A DNA stretch of 64,000 nucleotides, from positions 54,579,001 through 54,643,000 of the forward strand of contig NC_091260.1 of assembly GCF_042477335.2 (NCBI RefSeq), written 5' to 3'. The position numbers and the translations under genes were made by a program. The DNA is from Ovis canadensis (Eukaryota > Chordata > Mammalia > Artiodactyla > Bovidae). The notes below the pieces were generated by a model that searched no databases, was not told where the DNA came from, and was given only the letters and a program-made list of their open reading frames with translations. Numbering within the stretch: position 1 is the stretch's first letter; each line of letters begins with the position of its first letter. This document shows, piece by piece, positions 12,201-24,200 of this stretch.

Positions 12201-15200
12201 GAGGCTTGATGTGGTCTGACCTACATTTTTAAAGGATGACTCTGCATCACCCTTTTTTTGGAAACTTGAATCTTATCGTTTTGGAACACACTCCTCAACA
12301 CCCTGCGAACACTTTCCAAAAATCCATATTTTTCTAGAGCATTTCGTGTTCGTGATTCTGAGGGGCCTCGTCAGCAGATCAGTTTTTTTAATTATTTATT
12401 TTAATTGGAGGCTAATTGCTTTACAATATTGTAGTGGTTTTTGCCATACATTGACATGAATTAGCCATGGGTGTACATGTGTTCCCCATCCTGAATCACC
12501 CTCCCATGTCCCTCCCCATCCCATCCCTCAGGGTCATCCCAGTGTACCAGCCCTGAGCACCCTGTCTCATGCATCAAACCTGGACTGGCGATCTATTATA
12601 TGATAATATACATGTTTCAGTGCCCTTCTCTCAAATCATCCCACCCTCGCCTTCTCCCATAGAGTCCAAAAGTCTGTTCTTCACATCTGTGTCTCTTTTG
12701 CTTTCTCGCATATAGGGTCATCATTACCATCTTTCTAAATTCCATATATGTGCATTAATACACTGTATTGGTGTTTTGTGTTGACTTTGATCAGTCTTAG
12801 ACATTTGTATGGTTAGCCCTCTCGTTACAGCTCACACCAAGGTGGCAGTGGGGCGGGACCTGTGGGACAGGTGTGGGATCACACACACCCCTCATGCCTT
12901 CTTAGCCCTCTTCCTCTCTTTACAGTCACAAAGCGTATAAAGGGAAAGCTGGTTAGAAGGAGGTCAGAAACCCCTGCTCCTCGGAGGTGATGTTTTATAA
13001 TGTGATGTTGACAGTGAGAGAAGGCAGCCCCACTCCCAGGGTTGTTTTTTAAAATCCTGCTGCCTACTGATTAGAGTCACTGGTGCTGGCATAGGTCTCA
13101 GCACAGCGGAAACACACCAGGTGGAGAAGGTGGGCAGAGCAGCGTGTCGGGGTTGGAGTGAGGGGTTCTAATTAGTGGTCAGCGGGGAAGATGGAGCCTC
13201 AGCAAGGTTTGGTGTTCAGAGCACTCAGTGGAAACACACTCCCCCACACTGCCCCAGCCAGGTTCCCCTTCCCGGCACACACACTCAGCACCACTCCCCT
13301 TTTCTGCCCCACTGGAACGATACAGGAGAAGCTATGCTTTGGTTCGCACCTGGACCATGCGGTAGCTGCCTGCATGGTTCCCCCAGCCACTCTGGCCCCA
13401 GCATCTGTGCTCCCTGGAGCACGTTGAGCAGGTGGATCCAGCAGGCTTCTCACCGTCCTCTCCTCTGCATCAGTGCTCCTCACTGTGCATGATAGAGAAG
13501 ATGAAACTTCTGACAGGCCCTCCAAGGCCCTTGGTGGTTGGATTCCTGCCTAGCTATCAGCTTTCCGTGCACCACCCCTCCAGCCCCCCGACCCCTCCTG
13601 TGGGCCTTGCCCGTGTGGTCTCCTGTCTGGGACGCTCCTTTCACTCCGGGCTGCACAAGTGAGTTACCTCCATGTCGTCGGTCAGATCTCTGCTCAGGCA
13701 TCTCTTTTAGGGAGTCTTCCCAGGACTAGGTGAAGTCTTTTGGGAGAGCTTTCCTTGCACCATGTGCCCCTCTCCCTGCAGCTCCTCTGGTTTGGAGTTT
13801 GTTTTTATCTATAGGAGCCTGGCGGGCTGCGGTCTGTGCGGTCACAAAGAGTTGGACATGAGTCGGACACGACTGAGCGACTGAACTGAAGTGAACTGAA
13901 GCACTTATCACCATTTGGTTCATGTTTGTTTCTGCAGCCCAGCAGTTCTGGGGAATCAAGGACACTGTCTTTATTCATCTTTCTATCCTCAGTACCACAT
14001 GTAGTGCCTGACTCATAAGACCCACTTAGGGGCCAGAATGAATAAATTAACAAAAGCCCAGTGGTTAGAGGAGGAACCCTAATCAGCTTGGATAAGAATC
14101 AGGAACTGAGTGTCTACTTCGCCTTCTCCTGAAAAGCCTTCTTCCTCCCACCTCCTGAGAAGGCAGAAGAAGGTCCCCAGCCCTGTAGGGAGTGTGTGAC
14201 ATAGAGGAGCCAAGAAGTTGACTCGGCCAAGGAAGACACTGCTGGCCTGGGGGTGTTGCTCTGGGGGTTCCCTTACCCTGCTGGAGGTGGTGCCTGAGAG
14301 GATCGCACAACTTTCCTTGAGGAAGTCAGCTTGTGTTTGGAGAGGCTGATTACTTTGTTTTCAGAACTCATCCTAATGACAAAATGAGCACTCTCCAAGG
14401 AGGAGGGTGAGTTGCCTGTAAACGCTGGCAGTCTCTCGGCAGAGCCTCTGTAGAGCCACCTCGAGTTCACTGGGACAGGAGGGGATGTCACAGACCCCCC
14501 AGTGGTGCAGAGCTGCCCATTTGTGCAGCCTCTTTTCTCAGTGACTGCATGCTAAGTCGCTTCAGTCATGTCCGACTCCTTAATACCCCATGGACTGTAG
14601 CCCACCAGGCTTCTTTGTCCATGGAGGTTCTCCAGGCAAGAAAACAAGTGGGTTGCCATTTCCTCCTCTAGGGAATCTTCCTGACCCAGGGATCAAACCC
14701 ACACCTCTTATGTGTCCTGTGTTGGCAGGCAGGTTCTTTACCACTAGTGCCACATGGGAATCCCCAGTGACTGCATGTAAACATGCTAATACACTGGGTT
14801 CTGACATTTTCCCCCACGTGAAAGACTTTATAAGAAAAAATTAACTGGTTCACCAGCATCGTAAAATATTCACCCTCACCATAGTAGAGGAGGGCATGTA
14901 GATTTTTAAAGCAGTGTGGCCCCACCTCATGGGCCCCTGGGGAAGGAGCTGAGAACCTGCTCATAAATGAAGGCCACAGGTGATTCTCCTGAAAGGGTTG
15001 GGGAACAGCGGTCTGTCTGTAAGTTGCCATCTAGGGCCATGCTTCTCATGGTTGACTGTGCGGCCCCGTCACCTGGGAGCTGGTGAAAGCACAGCTGATT
15101 CTAGAGGTCCAGGTAGGGCTGAAGAATCTGCTTCCTTCTAAGCACCCTCATCCCCTGTGCACCCCTGCTGTGAAGGAGCTTCTAGAACAGCAGCTTTCAT

Positions 15201-18200
15201 CCTGTGGGCACACCTGCTGTGCAGGAGCTTCTAGAACAACAGCTCTCTTCCCCTGTGCACCCCTGATGTGCAGAAGCTTCTAGAACAACAGCTTTCATCC
15301 TCTGTGCACACCTGGAGAGCTTTTACGTCTCCGCTATTTAGTAGTTCTGAGTGCATCCTGGATACTAGAAGTCTTTTGGTCTTCCCATGTGACTTTAATG
15401 GGTAGCTTGAGTTTGAGAGCTGTTGATCTGTGAAGATGTTTTTGCGTCAGTAACAGCACCTGAAGAAGCCCACCTACTCAGAGGACCTGAAGGAACCCTG
15501 AACACTTCAAAATCTCAAAAAGTCAAATAATTCTAAGTTTTAATGGTTTGATGTGCTAATATCTTAGCCTTGACCTGTAGTTCTCAACCTGATTTTGCCT
15601 CACATATTATAGAAGCTTTGTTCTTTTTAATCACTGTTAAGAATTGTTGTGGTTTTTTTTAATGGAAAATTTCAAACAATATAAAAGAGAATTTGATGAA
15701 TTCCTTTTACTCATCACCCAACTTCAACAGTTATTAACTCATGGCTAGTCTCTATGCCTCTACCTACTCTACCCCCACCCCACCACCCGCCCTGACTATT
15801 TTGAAATAAATCCTAGAGCTCATCATATTTCATTCATAAATATTTCAATTTTACATCTCTAAGAATTAAGGACTTTTTATAAACATAATCGTAACACTAT
15901 TATCACAACTTTCAGATAATCTATAGACTCTCACACTGTTATCTTTTTCTTGCTTGTTTACTTGAAGAAACCAGGTCATTTGTCTGATCATTTCCCTACA
16001 GTGTGGATTTGATGATTACATCACCATGGTGATGTTTAAACTGTTGCTTCATCCCCTATGAATTGATTAGATCTAATGACTTGATCCCATTCAAATTCCG
16101 ATCTCTTCAACTCGGGAAGTCCATCTTTCCCATGACCTGGTACTTAAGAAACTTACTTCAAACTAGGGATGTGCACACAAATACCATCCGATTGTTTGCC
16201 ATTGTAGTTTTTACACTATAGGCACCTTCTGCCTTCTCATCCTTCCTTCAAGCTTTTTGAGTGAAAGCTGTTTATAGCCCCACAATGGTAGAACTCAGGA
16301 GGTCTTTTTAATAGAAACCTACATCTTCTAATTAGAGGAAGAGATAGTGTCCCTGTATGTCTCTGACCTCTGCAGCTCTAAAAACCTAACTCTCCTACAT
16401 CCTACTACTTAACGGATTTGTTTTTTTTTAAACCTAAATTTATTTTATTCTTTAGAAACTGAAGTCATACTGCTTGGGGCCCAGTTCCAGCTCTACTAAT
16501 TCTTACTAGTTGCATAACCTGGGAAGGGCCTGAGTAGAGCTCTGTTTCTTTATCTGTGAAATGGGAATGAATAATAGTACACATACCTCATAGAGTTGGT
16601 GGGAGGATTAAATGAATAATTCACGTTAAGTAATTAGAACAGTTTGACATACGGTAAGCAGTTAAACGTTGTCCGAGCACTTGATAAAATGTCTGGGCAG
16701 TAGTCTTCATAATTATTGGTTTTCATGTTAGTCTGACTCAGATCCACACAGGTATATTGTCTCTGTATGATGAGAAAGATCCCTCCCAGTTTCAGAACTC
16801 ATACTCAGGAATCTAGAAAATTGGTATTGATGAACCTGTTTGTAGGGCAGGAATGGTGACACAGATGTCTAGAGAACGGACTTATGGACATAGTGGGGGA
16901 AGGAGAGAGTGGGGCAGATGGAGAAAGAAGCCTCGACGTATGTACATTACCATGTGTCAAATTGGTAGTAGTGAGAGGTTGCTATGAAACACAGGGAGCC
17001 CAGCCTGGCGCTCTGTGATGGCCTAGAGGGGTGGGATGGGGGCAGGGAGGGACGCTCAAGAGGGAGGGAATATTGTAAAACTATTTTCCTCCAGTTAAAA
17101 AAAAATGTTTTTTTAAGAATTCATATACTGTTAGATATCAGATGTCCAATTCCCTTCATTTTATACATGAGGAAACAGACCCAGAGAGGTGGGGTAACTT
17201 ACCTAGGGTTACACAGAATCAGAGGCAGAGCTGGGATTTGAACTCAGATTCCTGACTGATTTGGACAGAGACAGTTTATCTGCTCTAGTTCTTAACAGGG
17301 AGATACAGTCCATGTCAAGACAGTCTGCTCAACTTCCTGTGTTCATCGACGGCGAGCTTTCATATTTAATGAATTAACTTGGGTACGAAAACCAATGACA
17401 TCTCTTTCCTCTAGGTTGCCAGCATACTTTGTTGTCCCCGCCGCTCTTCTCGAAGAGGACATCGTGTTCTTCCAGGGTCGTGGCATACCAGTAAGTGCAC
17501 CTGGAAACCCTGAAAGCACGGGTTACTCATTGGTCCATTCTGGCAGATTATCCTACTTAAAGCCCTTGGCTTTGGTATTAAACAGTTTGTCCTCAGCCCG
17601 AGAGCAATCTAAAAATACCTTCGGGACTCCCCAGAGGAGCCCCTTCGACAGGAGGCTCCAGGGGAACAGAGTTCTGAAGTTTTCCCGAAGCCCTGGGGCT
17701 CTTAGCAGAGACATCTTTAAAGAGCTTTAGGAGGATTCCAGGCCCAGCTGGTGTTGAAAGCCAGCCTAATTTAACACCTAAATTGTTTCGAGGCTGAACC
17801 GTCCCCTCCAAGGCTTGTAGGATTTCAAATCCTTTTCGGCCTCTCCATTAATCCTGAATGGGCATGGCTGAGTTCCCGCCCAGAGACAGCGTGGAGACTT
17901 ACTTAGTTTTCACAGAACAGACTGGGATGGGAGCCACATTTCACGTGTCGCTGATCAAAGAAAGCAAGACTCTGGCAGTTATTTCAGTTTCTAATTGGTG
18001 GTTGGGAGTTGCCAAGCCTGCAGGGAATTGAGTGCAGAATGAGAATCACAGATAAATGCTGGGCCATGCACATGGCTGGTGCCCCTCAGAGGTCACTCTT
18101 GTAATGGGAGGTGAGGTGTCTCAGCAGCGGCCCCAGCCCCAGCAGTGCGTGCAGGCTGGGCAGGCAAGGAGACCCTCTGCCTGCATGAAGGGCTGCCTGC

Positions 18201-21200
18201 TCTTCTGTGCCAGCCTGTTTGTGCCATGTCAGAGCATGGGCCTGATCTTGCCAGTTGCTCGGACTTCTCAGGAGAAATCAGAGATGTGGGTTTTTATGTG
18301 AGTTTTCCCTGTTTCTAAATGTATGCAGCTGTTTTCAAACTCTCTGGTTTCAGGACTCTTTACACTCTTGAAAAATCATTGAGGATCTCGAAGAGTTTTT
18401 GTTTCTGTGGTTGTATCTGTTGATATTTGCCATATTAGAAACTAAAATTGGAAAATTGTTTAATGTTTATTTTAGTAGTAAACTCATTAGATGTTAACAT
18501 AAGTATTTCTGTAATAAATAACTATATCGTCCAAAACAAAAAAGTAGGATAGTACTGTTGTACATTTTTGAAAACAGACAACTGCTTTCTTTTATCCCCT
18601 TTGCTTCATTCAGTCTGTTGTGCTGTGTTGGGTGTGGTTGAAGTGTATGAAGACAATCCAGCCTCACATAGATGTGTATTTAGGAAAGGAAGGTGTATTT
18701 AATAGCCTTGTCAGATAATATGATGGTACACAAAAAATTGATAAATGGTGGTTTTGTAAAGGTTAATTGCAATAAAGAATCTGAAAACATAATCAATGAA
18801 CTTTTCATTCACTGCATTAAATCCATTGGTCTGTCTTGTACTCTGAATGGATCTTAAACCATGCATGATTTTAAAAGCATAATACATTGGTCATTTATAA
18901 AATATTAACTCACTAGGTTATGTTCAAATATTGACATGCTTTCTTAGATACAAATCACATTTGTTAATATCATCCCTGTCTCATTAGAAAAGTCTTTGAA
19001 TATTGGGAATTTGTTCAGCTAAAAAGGCAGAAACTAGTCTTCCAAAATTCTAATTTTTGCTTGAAAGTTCAGCTTTTATCATTGGCAACAAATTGTCAGT
19101 TATTCTCCTTGTTGTTGTTCAGTCACTCAGTCGTGTCTGACTCTGTGATCCCATGGACTGCAACACACCAGGCTTCCCTGTCCTTCACCGTCTCTCAGAG
19201 CTTGCTCAAACTCAAGTCCTCTGAGTCAGTGATGCCATCCAACCATCTCTTCCTCTGTCGCTTCCTTCTCCTGCTGCCCTCAATCTTTCCCAGCATCAGG
19301 GTCTTTTCCATTGAGCCAACTCTTCACATCAGGTGGCCAAAGTATTATAGCTTCAGCATCAGTACTTCCAATAAATATTCAGGGTTGGCTTCCTTTAAGA
19401 TTGACTGGTTTGATCTCCTTGCTGTCCAAATGACTCTCAAAAGCCTTCTCCAGCACACAGTTCGAAAGCATCAGTTCTTCGGTGCTCAACCTTCTTTGCG
19501 GTCCAACTCTCACATCCATGCATGACTACTGGAAAAACCATGGCTTTGACTATCCAGACCTTTGTCGGCAGTGATGGCTCTGCTTTTTAATATGCTGTCT
19601 AGGTTTGTCTTAGCTTTTCTCCCAAGGAACGAGGAGCAGATGTTTTCCTTTAAGTTGTTGGGCTTTCTTCTTTTTTTCTAAAAATGCATGTCTGCCAGAT
19701 ATCAAAGTCAGAACGCCCCTGGTTTTTCTGTTGTTCACTCTTTCAGTTCCGTGAAGACGGCACCTGCCTCAGCTCTTCAGTCAGTCTCATGGGTGCTTTT
19801 CCCTTTGACAGACACTTTCATGCTTGGTTTCTACTCCATCACACAGAGCATAAAAGATATTAGTATTAAATATATTGTACACCATGGGGAATATAGCCAA
19901 AATTTTATAGTAACCTTAAATGGAGTATAACCTTTAAAAATTGTCTCTCTCTATTGTGCATCTGTAACTTAATATGGTACATCAGCTGTACTTCAGTTAA
20001 GAAGACCAAAACCAAAGGAGACTTAGCAAATAATGGGGGGATTTATTCACTTTTTAAGATAAACAGGATCATCCAACTAATTCTTGTCTGTTGTCAAGTC
20101 CTTCATACGAGGAACCTGTGGCCCTTTCCCAGACAGAAATTGTACAGATAATAATAGGGGAACTCATGTGTCTTATGCTGAATTCCTGTGAGAAGTCTTC
20201 TCTCTGACCAGGAATGTTGCTTGCTTTCTATTTACTGATTCAAATAGAGAATGTAAGGCCCCGCTGTGCCTGAGCTGAGAGGAGATGGTTACAGTTGAGC
20301 ATAAAGAGGATGAGAACACCTGACTTCCTAGAACCTGTCACCAGTCATGGCTTGAGAGGGTCCCCCTTTCTCAGAGTGAGCCGCTCCCCCCAGCGGGCAG
20401 GAGTGCCTGGGCCAGGGCGGAGTGTGACACTGGAGAGGGGAGTAAGAGGGCAGCGAGGGGCCTCTGCTGTGTCTGTGTCGGAGTCCTTCCGCCTCGCCAG
20501 GAGTCTTACAGGGTCTGCACTCGCTTTGGCAGCTCACGAGGCAGTTCTGTGTCCCTCAACAGCTCCCCCTCCATAGCCGGCAGCCGGCTCCCGTGTCTGC
20601 AGCGGCAGCCCGGCCTTCCTCTCACCTTGGCGCCCCCTCAGTCTCTCCACACAGATGTCCTGTGGGCACTAGACACCCAACACACCCAGTACTAATTTAC
20701 CCCAAACCAGTTCCCCTTTCTGAGGGTAGTGCGGAGTATCGGCTGGATTGCATGCTCATCTCCAGCCCAGGCTGCTGCTGGTATTCCCGTGTACAGTTGA
20801 TACTTACATTGCAGATGACTCACAAGAGGATGCCCTCTCTAGACAGCTGAAATCCTCTTGGTTGACCTTTGACCTCGGGCCCAAAAGCTTGGTCAGCAGA
20901 GCAGGGCTGGGCTTTAGCCACTGTCAAACCCTTAACCAGACCTTTACACAGGCTGCTCCAACCAGCCTTCCTTCTCCATTTCAGGTTCTACTGGCAGATT
21001 ACATTACTTTGCCCCCAAATCACGTCTAATCTCCTTCTGGGCCGGTACAACAGAACAAACAAATGAAACTCGCCCTGTCTCTAGCAAAATGCTGAAAACG
21101 GTCGACTGTCACTTACGCGCAGTCACTTGATTTCTTCCTCTGTTGCCACCCTTTGTTGTTCATTGAAATTCCCTTCTCCTGTGGTTTACCACATTCTGCT

Positions 21201-24200
21201 TCCTATTAGATTTGCAAACTTATTTCTCTTTTTGGAGTATAAAGCTCTTTGTAGACAAAGCATCATAGCCTTCTTTCCAGCCTCTCACAACCAAATTCAG
21301 TGTCTTGCGTGTGCAAGTCTCTTAGCAGTGTTATGTTGAATAACCAGCTGTCCGTGTTTTCTAGTTTGAAGTTTCTGTAATGACGGGAGCTGCCCGCCTT
21401 TGACCATCCCAGTAGAGTAGGGCCTTCAGAGTCATTGCTGTACTGTGTGCAACCTGGGGAAGTTTCTCAGTCTCTCTAGCCCTATTTCTTGTTGTTATTG
21501 GGGCTAGTACTCATAACCTGTCTGAGTGTGGTTGTGAGAATCAAATGACTTAACTCATGTAAAATCCTGAAATAGCTTTACCCCAGTGATAACCTCTATG
21601 ATTATAGTAATAATAGTCTCTATTATAATAATAATGACAATAACAGTAATGATGATGATGATTTTATTATCCTCCAGGTTCCCAGCACTAAAGCCAAGTT
21701 ATAAGGTGTATGTTAGACTGTCAGTGAGTCTGAATGTGACTACTTAGACCTGAGGTGGTGGTGGTGGTGTTAAGACTAGATCAGTCCTTTTTGTTGTGAG
21801 TATAACACATTGATTCCTTGGCATAACAGAGTTGACTATATTCAGGTCTTTTGTATTGAAGGTATAATTTCCCTGTATGAAGTTCATGGCTAAGCTTACC
21901 TGTCCTCTGTAAGGTGGTTTACATCATGTCTGGAAAACCTTCCTTCTCTTCTGCAGATATGGTGTTGGTCGTGCCACAACGGATGTGCCCTCTTGAAAAT
22001 GTCGGCCCTGCCCAAAGAACAGGATGATGGCGTGTTGCAGATCCAGAAGAACTTCTCGGATAGGTCAGCATTGTCGCGCATCTTGTTATTGTTTAGTTGG
22101 CTTGGTTCTTTTCCAGGAAGCTGGGAACAGTTCTCGGGAGTAAGTCCATTTCAGTTTACTTACTGATAAAGCCCTCCAGTGCCGGGAATACAGCTCAGCG
22201 AGGTCATTTTTAATTTGAAAAGAGTCGGGATGACATGGTCCTAAAGTGCATCAACTGCATTGTATTGAGAGACACACGGCTGAAGCATTTAGGGGAAAGT
22301 AGTCTGATGGCTCGGAGAAGGCAGTGGCACCCCAGTACTCTTGCCTGGAAAATCCCGTGGATGGAGGAGCCTGCTAGGCTGCAGTCCACGGGGTCACTAA
22401 GAGTCAGACACAACTGAGCGACTTCACTTTCACTTTTCACTTTCATGCATTGGAGAAGGAAATGGCAACCCACTGCAGTGTTCTTGCCTGGAGAATCCCA
22501 GGGACAGGGGAGCCTGGTGGGCTGCTGTCTATAGGGTCGCACAGAGTCGGACACGACTGAAGTGACTTAGCAGCAGCAGCAGCAGCAGTCTAATGGCTTT
22601 AATATTGACAGTTGTCAAATTTGGGTCAAAGTATAGATGTCACTGTGCTATTCTGTTCTGGCATGTTTGAAAATTTTCAAAATAAAAAAGTTAAACGTTT
22701 TTATTCACCCCTAAACTGGATGAATTTAAAAACAAGAAAAGGAGTGGACTTAGGAGTTAAATTGCCCTGGTTCATATCCTGGCTCTTTCAGTTTATAGAC
22801 TTGGTGGTCCTGCTCCTTGTCTCTGAGTTCCTGGCCCCGGCTGACCAGGAGTGGCCGCTGCTGGGCAGCAGTTACGTCACTGGGGAGGAGTCGGTGGGAG
22901 CTCTGCACACAGATCCTGGCGCCTAGGAAGTGCTCAGGAGAAACTGTTTCTGACTCAGGCCTGCTCTTCTAATGTCTCGTTCCTTTCTGGTGCCTAGGAT
23001 TTACAAGACCGTCCACAGGCCCCCCTATGAAACCGCCAAGACTGAAGACCTCTCAAGCAACTTCCTGTCCCTGCAGGAAATCCAGATGGCGTACTCTAAG
23101 TTCAAACAGCTGTTTCTGATAGGTGAGAAGAACCCTGAGCCAAAACTCGCTGTTACCTGGAAAAAGACGTGCTACATGGCTCGGGTGAAAGGTGGTGCCT
23201 TGTCCCTGGGTTCCTCATGGTCGGACACGGCTATAGGGGTGGGTGTCACAGAACAGAGGGGCCGGTTACCATGGGGCTGGTGGCCCTTGCCACGTTTCCT
23301 CCCACCATTTTCCCCTGGGCTCTTGTCCCATTGCCCCTTCTCAGCAAGAAACACAGAGCCACCCTTCTCCTCTCTTCCTTCTCCAGCAGTGAGCGTTGGG
23401 CTTCTTCCTCTAGAAGCTGTGGAACTATGCAGTACCTGTATTCCTCAGCTGTTTTGTAAGGTCGATGATCTGTTTGTTTTTCTTAGTCACTTATTGAATG
23501 GACTCCTCCTCCACTGAGTATTTTATTTTTCTGATTGAGCATATATATATATAAAACTCCAGTGTAAAAAATCCCAGTTAATCAGAAATGTATAAAGTAG
23601 AAAATTAAATATGTCCATCCTTGCCACTCCTCCTTCCCTGCCCAGGCTGCCCAGTGTGAAGGGCTCAGACCTTGGATCAGATTTAATCAAGGTCGGTCAC
23701 CTGTTGATTCTTTTCACTCCTTTTTTCTGGTGGCACCACGTGGCTTGTGGGATCTAGTTCCCCAACCAGGGCTTAAACCCAGGCCCTCAGCAGTGAAAGC
23801 ACTGAATCCTAACCACTGTACTGCCAGGGAATTCCCTATTCTCTTCACTCTTTTTTTTTTTTAAGATATTTTATTCATTGATTTATGTGTCTAGCTGCAC
23901 TGGATCTCAGTTGCAGCACATAGTATCTCCGCTGTTCTTTGTAGCATGTGAAATCTTTCATTGTGGCATGCCAACTCTTAATTGAGGTGTGCAAACTCTG
24001 TAGTTGCAACATACGGGATCTAGTTCCTGGACTAGGGATCGAACCCAGGCCCCCTTCACTGGGAAAGATTAGGCTTAGCCACTGGACCACCAGGGAAATC
24101 CCTTCCCTTCGCTCTTTTTTTCAAGTGTATTTATTTTTAATTGAAGGATAATTGCTTTACAGCGTCGTGTTAGTTTCTGCCGTACATCAACATGATTCAG

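Larger units (their letters stand above)
10808..17414 (+). other. MTMR12 intron 7 (6.6 kb, largest intron)
   Basis: It carries old L1, Bov-tA, ruminant L1, MIR and minisatellite pieces listed separately. A G-rich block at 11935-12235 with repeated ggggctgg/ggagaggg motifs and 12800-13810 (GC-rich) match nothing I can name. Confidence 0.75.
17491..21956 (+). other. MTMR12 intron 8
   Basis: It contains an ancient repeat-like block (18335-19105), a BovB (19106-19632), an L1 3' end (19857-20010), a weak MIR (21430-21580) and a trinucleotide-rich stretch (21622-21662). I recognise nothing in 17491-18334 or 20011-21429. Confidence 0.75.

Noticed and set aside
22972-23517. 181-codon open frame
   Set aside because: It is MTMR12 exon 10 with read-through into introns 9 and 10; the splice sites at 22998 and 23122 fit the family protein.
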